The notes beneath the pieces are model-generated. The model worked only from the letters and a program-made list of their open reading frames with translations, did no database searches and was not told the origin of the DNA. From Nomia melanderi (Eukaryota > Arthropoda > Insecta > Hymenoptera > Halictidae): a stretch of DNA of 64,000 nucleotides. The DNA lies in assembly GCF_051020985.1 (NCBI RefSeq), contig NW_027475141.1:868001-932000 (forward strand), given 5' to 3'. Of this stretch, positions 60,403-64,000 are shown in pieces (within the stretch, counting starts at the first letter, position 1; the number at the start of each line of letters is the position of its first letter). Both the position numbers and the translations under genes were made by a program.

Positions 60403-61276
60403 GAGATATCACCAGATGTATATTGGATTTTTCCCTGACCCTGAGTGTCCGGCCCCATGAGACGGTGGTTTTCTCGGCCCCTGGTGCTCCGAGGTCGTTC
60501 CCGCTGGCCAGATTCATGCGCCAGGCCTCCTACAGACAATGCACTTTGGTTTATTGCGCTATCTGTAATAGCACCCGAGATATCACCAGATATATATTGG
60601 ATTTTTCCCTGACCCTGAGTGTCCGGCCCCATGTGACGGTGGTTTTCTCGGCCCCTGGTGGTCCGAGGTCGTACCCGTTGCACAGATTCATGCGCCAGGT
60701 CCTTCTACAGACAATGCACTTTGATTTATTGCGCTATCTGTAATAGCCCCCGAGATATCATCAGATATATATTGGATTTTCCCCTGACCCTGAGTGTCCG
60801 GCCCCATGGGACTGTGGTTTTCTCGGCCCCTGGTGGTCCGAGGACGTTCCCGCTGCACAGATTCGTGCGCCAGGTCCTTCTACAGACAATGCACTTTGAT
60901 TTATTGCGCTATCTGTAATAGCACCCGAGATATCACCAGATATATATTGGATTTTTCCCTGACCCTGAGTGTCCGGCCCCATGAGACGGTGGTTTTCTCG
61001 GCCCCTGGTGGTCCGAGGTCGTTCCCGCTGCACAGCTTCATGCGCCAGGGCCCGCTGCAGATAATTCACTTTGGTTTAGTGCGCTATCTGTAAGAGCACC
61101 CGAGATATCACCAGATATATATTGGATTTTCCCCTGACCCTGAGTGTCCAGCCCCATGAGACTGTGGTTTTCTCGGCCCCTTGTGGTCCGAGGTCGTTCC
61201 CGCTGCACAGATTCATGCGCCAGGGCCTCCTACAGGCAATGCACTTTGATTTATTGGTGTATCTGTAATATCACCC

Positions 61277-61451
61277 GAGATATCACCAGATATATGCTGG
61301 ATTTTTACATGACCTTGGGTGACGGATTCCGAATATCTGTAATTTTCTCGGCCCCTGGTGGTCCGAGGTCGTTGCCGCGGCACAGATTCATGCGCCAGGG
61401 CCTCCTACAGACAATGCACTTTGATTTATTGCGCTATCTCTAATAACACCC
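61277..61451 (+). repeat. Type B monomer, last in window
   Basis: GATTCCGAATATC form with GAGGTCGTTGCCGCGGCAC. The array after it (61.6 kb on) turns to type T units and has no further B sequence. Confidence 0.88.
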
Positions 61452-61625
61452 GAGATATCACCAGATATATATTGGATTCTTCCCTGACCCTTAGTGTCCG
61501 GCCCCATGAGACGGTGGTTTTCTCGGCCCCTGGTGGTCCGAGGTCGTTCCCGCTGCACAAGTGCATGCGCCAGGGCCTCCTGCAGACAAGGCACTTTGGT
61601 TTATTGCGCTATCTGTAATAGCACC

Positions 61626-63550
61626 CGAGATATCACCAGATATATATTGGATTTTCCCCTGACCCTGACAGTCCGGCCCCATGAGACGGTGATTTTCTCG
61701 GCCCCTGGTGGTCCGAGGTCGTTCCCGCAGCACAGATTCATGCGCCAGGGCCTCCTGCAGACAATGCACTTTGATTTATTTCGCTATCTCTAATAGCACC
61801 CGAGATATCACCAGATATATATTGGATTTTTCCCTGACCCTGACAGTCCTACCCCATGAGACGGTGGTTTTCTCGGCCCCTGGTTGTCCGAAGTCGTTCC
61901 CGCTGCACAGATTCATGAGCCAGTGCCTCTTACAGACAATGCAATTAGATTTATTGCGCTATCTCTAATAGCACCCGAGATATCACCAGATATATATTGG
62001 ATTTTTCCCTGACTCTGACAGTCCGGCCCCATGAGACGGTGGTTTTCTCGGCCCCTGGTGTTCCGAGTTCGATCCCGTTGCACAGGTTCATGCGCCAGGT
62101 CCTCCTACAGACAATGCACTTTGATTTATTGCGCTATCTCTAATAACACCCGAGATATCAACAGATATATATTGGATTTTTCCCTGACCCTGACAGTCCG
62201 GCCCCATGTGTCGATGGTTTTCTCGATCCCTCGTGGTCCGAGGTCGATCCCGCTGAACAGATTCATGGGCCAGGGCTTCCTGCAGACAATGCACTTTGAT
62301 TTATTGCGCTATCTCTAATAGCACCGGAGATATCACCTGATATATATTGGATTTTTCCCTGACCCTGAGCGTCCGACTCCATGAGACGGTTGTTTTCTCG
62401 GCCCCTGGTGGTCCGAGGTCGTTCCTGCAGCACAGATTCATGCGCCAGGGCCTCCTACAGACAATGCACTTTGATGTATTGCGCTATCTCTAATAGCACC
62501 CGAGATATCACCAGATATATATTGGATTTTTCCTTGACCCAGACAGTCCGGCCCCATGTGTCGATGGTTTTCTCGGTCCCTCGTGGTCCGAGGTCGTTCC
62601 TGCAGCACAGATTCATGCGCCAGGGCCTCCTGCAGATAATTCACTTTGTTTTATTGCGCTATCTCTAATAGCACCCGAGATATCACCAGATATATATTGG
62701 ATTTTTCCCTGTCCCTGAGTGCCCGGCCCCATGAGACGGCGGTTTTCTCTGCCCCAGGTGGTCCGAGGTCTTTCCCACTGCACAGATTCATGCGCCAGGG
62801 CCTCCTGCAGACAATGCACTTTGATTTATTTCGCTATCTCTAATTGCACCCGAGATATCACCAGATATATATTGGATTTTTCCCTGACCCTGAGTGTCCG
62901 GCCCCATGAGACGGTGGATTTCTCTGCCTCTGGTGGTCCGAGGTCGTTCCCGCTGGCCAGATTCATGCGCCAGGGCTTCCTACAGACAATTCTCTTTGGT
63001 TTATTGCGCTATCTCTAATAGCACCCGAGATATCTCCAGATATATATTGGATTTTTCCTTGACCCTGACAGTCCGGCCCCATGTGTCGCTGTTTTTCTCG
63101 GTCCCTCGTGGTCCGAGGTCGATCCCGCTGCACAGATTCATGCGCCAGGTTCTCCTACAGACAATGCACTTTGACTTATTGCGCTATATCTAATAGCACC
63201 CGAGATATCACCAGATATATATTGGAGTTTTCCCTGACCCTGACAGTCCGGCCCGATGTGTCGATGGTTTTCTCGATCCCTCGTGGTCCGAGGTCGATCC
63301 CGCTGAACAGATTCATGCGCCAGGGCTTCCTGCAGACAATTCACTTTGGTTTATTGCACTATCTGTAATAGCACCCGAGATATCACCAGATATATATTGG
63401 ATTTTTCCCTGACCCTGACAGTCCGGCCCCATGAGACGGTGATTTTCTCGGCCCCTGGTGGTCCGAGGTCGATCCCGCTGCACAGATTCATGCGCCAGGG
63501 CCTCCTGCAGGTAATTCACTTTCGTTTATTGCGCTATCTCTAATAGCACC
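61626..63550 (+). repeat. Type T-rich terminal domain
   Basis: Most units have ACAGTCC after CTG. Several also have CCATGTGTCGATGG with CTCGGTCCCTCGTGGTCC or CTCGATCCCTCGTGG. The same combination occurs at 47.0 kb, so the two regions share an ancestry not shared with A1 or A2. Confidence 0.78.
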
Positions 63551-63726
63551 CGAGATATCACCAGATATATATTGGATTTTCCCCTGACCCTGAGTGTCCG
63601 GCCCCATGAGACGGTGGTTTTCTCGGCCGCTGGTGGTCCGACGTCGTTCCTGCTGCACAGATTCATGCGCCAGGGCCTCCTGCAGATAATTCACTTTGGT
63701 TTATTGCGCTATATCTAATAGCACCC

Positions 63727-63901
63727 GAGATATCACCAGATATATATTGGATTTTTCCCTGACCCTGAGTGTCCGGCCCCATGAGACGGTGGTTGTCTCG
63801 GCCCCTGGTGGTCCGAGGTCGTTCCCGCTGCACAGGTTTATGCGCCAGGGCCTCCTGCAGATAATTCACTTTGGTTTATTGCGCTATCTCTAATAGCACC
63901 C
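63727..63901 (+). repeat. Last complete monomer, near-majority
   Basis: 175 bp with only a few differences from the majority (GTGGTTGTCTCGG, CACAGGTTTATGCG). Useful as a reference unit for the landmarks given in the whole-array entry. Confidence 0.9.
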
Positions 63902-64000
63902 GAGATATCACCAGATATATATTGGATTTTCCCCTGACCCTGAGTGTCCGGCCCCGTGAGGCGGTGGTTTTCTCGGCCCCTGGTGGTCCGAGGTCGTTCC
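63902..64000 (+). repeat. Truncated monomer at right window edge
   Basis: The first 99 bp of a unit with CCCCGTGAGGCGG. The array continues beyond the window. Confidence 0.92.

Larger units (their letters stand above)
53004..60530 (+). repeat. Regional 1-bp-deletion subfamily (174-bp units)
   Basis: The run CCAGGGCCTC is shortened to CCAGGCCTC (or GGCAGGCCTC) at about 53,004, 54,579, 55,278, 55,452, 55,626, 56,150, 56,324, 57,723 and 60,522. Most of these units also have CTGGCCAGATTC in place of CTGCACAGATTC. I saw this variant nowhere else in the window. Since 174 is divisible by three, open frames run through adjacent units here, producing the longest frames in the window. Confidence 0.85.
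1..64000 (+). repeat. 175-bp satellite DNA array (whole window)
   Basis: The window is a head-to-tail array of a ~175-bp monomer. Landmarks counted from the G of GAGATATC: EcoRV site GATATC at 3-8, TATATATTGG at 15-24, GTGTCCGGCCCCATGAGACG at 43-62, CTCGG at 71-75, CCGAG at 87-91, GTTCCCGCTGCACAG at 95-109, PstI site CTGCAG at 129-134, TTTATTGCGCTATC at 149-162 and TAATAG at 165-170. All units have one orientation. About 365 complete units span 28-63,901, a mean of 175.0 bp. The majority unit is ~53% GC with about nine CpGs. No unique sequence interrupts the array. Satellites of this length with higher-order structure are typical of eukaryotic centromeric heterochromatin, but the family is not one I recognise and the location is inferred. 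Confidence 0.98.

Noticed and set aside
70..63893. Hundreds of 60-155-codon frames on both strands
   Set aside because: They are shadows of the repeat. Most begin at TTG or GTG, the plus-strand ones end at the TAATAG of the unit, and each is repeated with the unit period. 175 bp is not divisible by three, so no frame is kept along the array.
1..64000. CRISPR array
   Set aside because: Units are 175 bp and contiguous, with no short repeat alternating with unique spacers.
1..64000. CENP-B box in the monomer
   Set aside because: I looked for the core pattern TTCG, four bases, A, two bases, CGGG on both strands. The minus strand has CAGCGGGAACG, but the required A and the upstream TTCG are missing.
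1..64000. Transposon or LTR element as source of the repeat
   Set aside because: No terminal repeats, target-site duplications, poly-A tracts or transposase/reverse-transcriptase motifs were seen.
1..64000. Assignment to a named satellite or species
   Set aside because: I recognise no known family in the monomer. Any species name would be a guess.

Overview
The whole 64,000-bp window is one uninterrupted tandem array of a roughly 175-bp satellite monomer. I find no gene, RNA gene, transposon, CRISPR array, bacterial operon or unique sequence. Every repeat unit lies in the same orientation. A partial monomer fills 1-27, about 365 complete monomers run from 28 to 63,901, and a truncated one fills 63,902-64,000. 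Taking each unit to begin at the GAG of GAGATATC, the net length drift across the array is about -1 bp. Single units vary from 173 to 177 bp. The majority monomer is about 53% GC with roughly nine CpG sites.

Long, single-orientation satellite arrays with higher-order repeats (HORs) are typical of eukaryotic centromeric or pericentromeric heterochromatin, and 175 bp is close to a nucleosomal repeat. The window is therefore almost certainly eukaryotic nuclear DNA. I do not recognise the satellite family and cannot name the species. A centromeric location is inference only.

Layout. (1) 1-13,080 is block A1, a mosaic of several monomer subfamilies. (2) 13,081-14,185 is a short spacer of about six monomers of a different subfamily, type T, with GACAGTCC where most units have GAGTGTCC. 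(3) 14,186-29,362 is block A2, a second copy of A1. The offset is 14,185 bp at the left edge and shifts along the block by whole numbers of monomers, showing duplication followed by unequal exchange. (4) 29,363 to about 43 kb is a more diverged mixture with local 2-, 3- and 4-monomer duplications. (5) About 43-50.7 kb carries a second copy of a 4-monomer HOR first seen at 33.5-34.9 kb, then type T units and a nested 4+5 = 9-monomer HOR of 1,575 bp. (6) About 50.7-61.6 kb contains a regional subfamily with a 1-bp deletion (174-bp units) and 3-, 4- and 9-monomer duplications. (7) 61.6-64.0 kb is again rich in type T.

A striking minority monomer, type B, is bipartite. Its first 70 bp differ from the majority at about 25 positions, while the remaining 105 bp differ at only about 6. 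Pure, 5'-swapped and hybrid forms are scattered through the array, which points to a chimeric origin and continuing conversion.

Many open frames of 60-181 codons exist on both strands, but all are translations of the monomer. They begin largely at TTG or GTG, end at a TAATAG present in almost every unit, and shift frame at each unit because 175 is not divisible by three. I annotate none as a gene.
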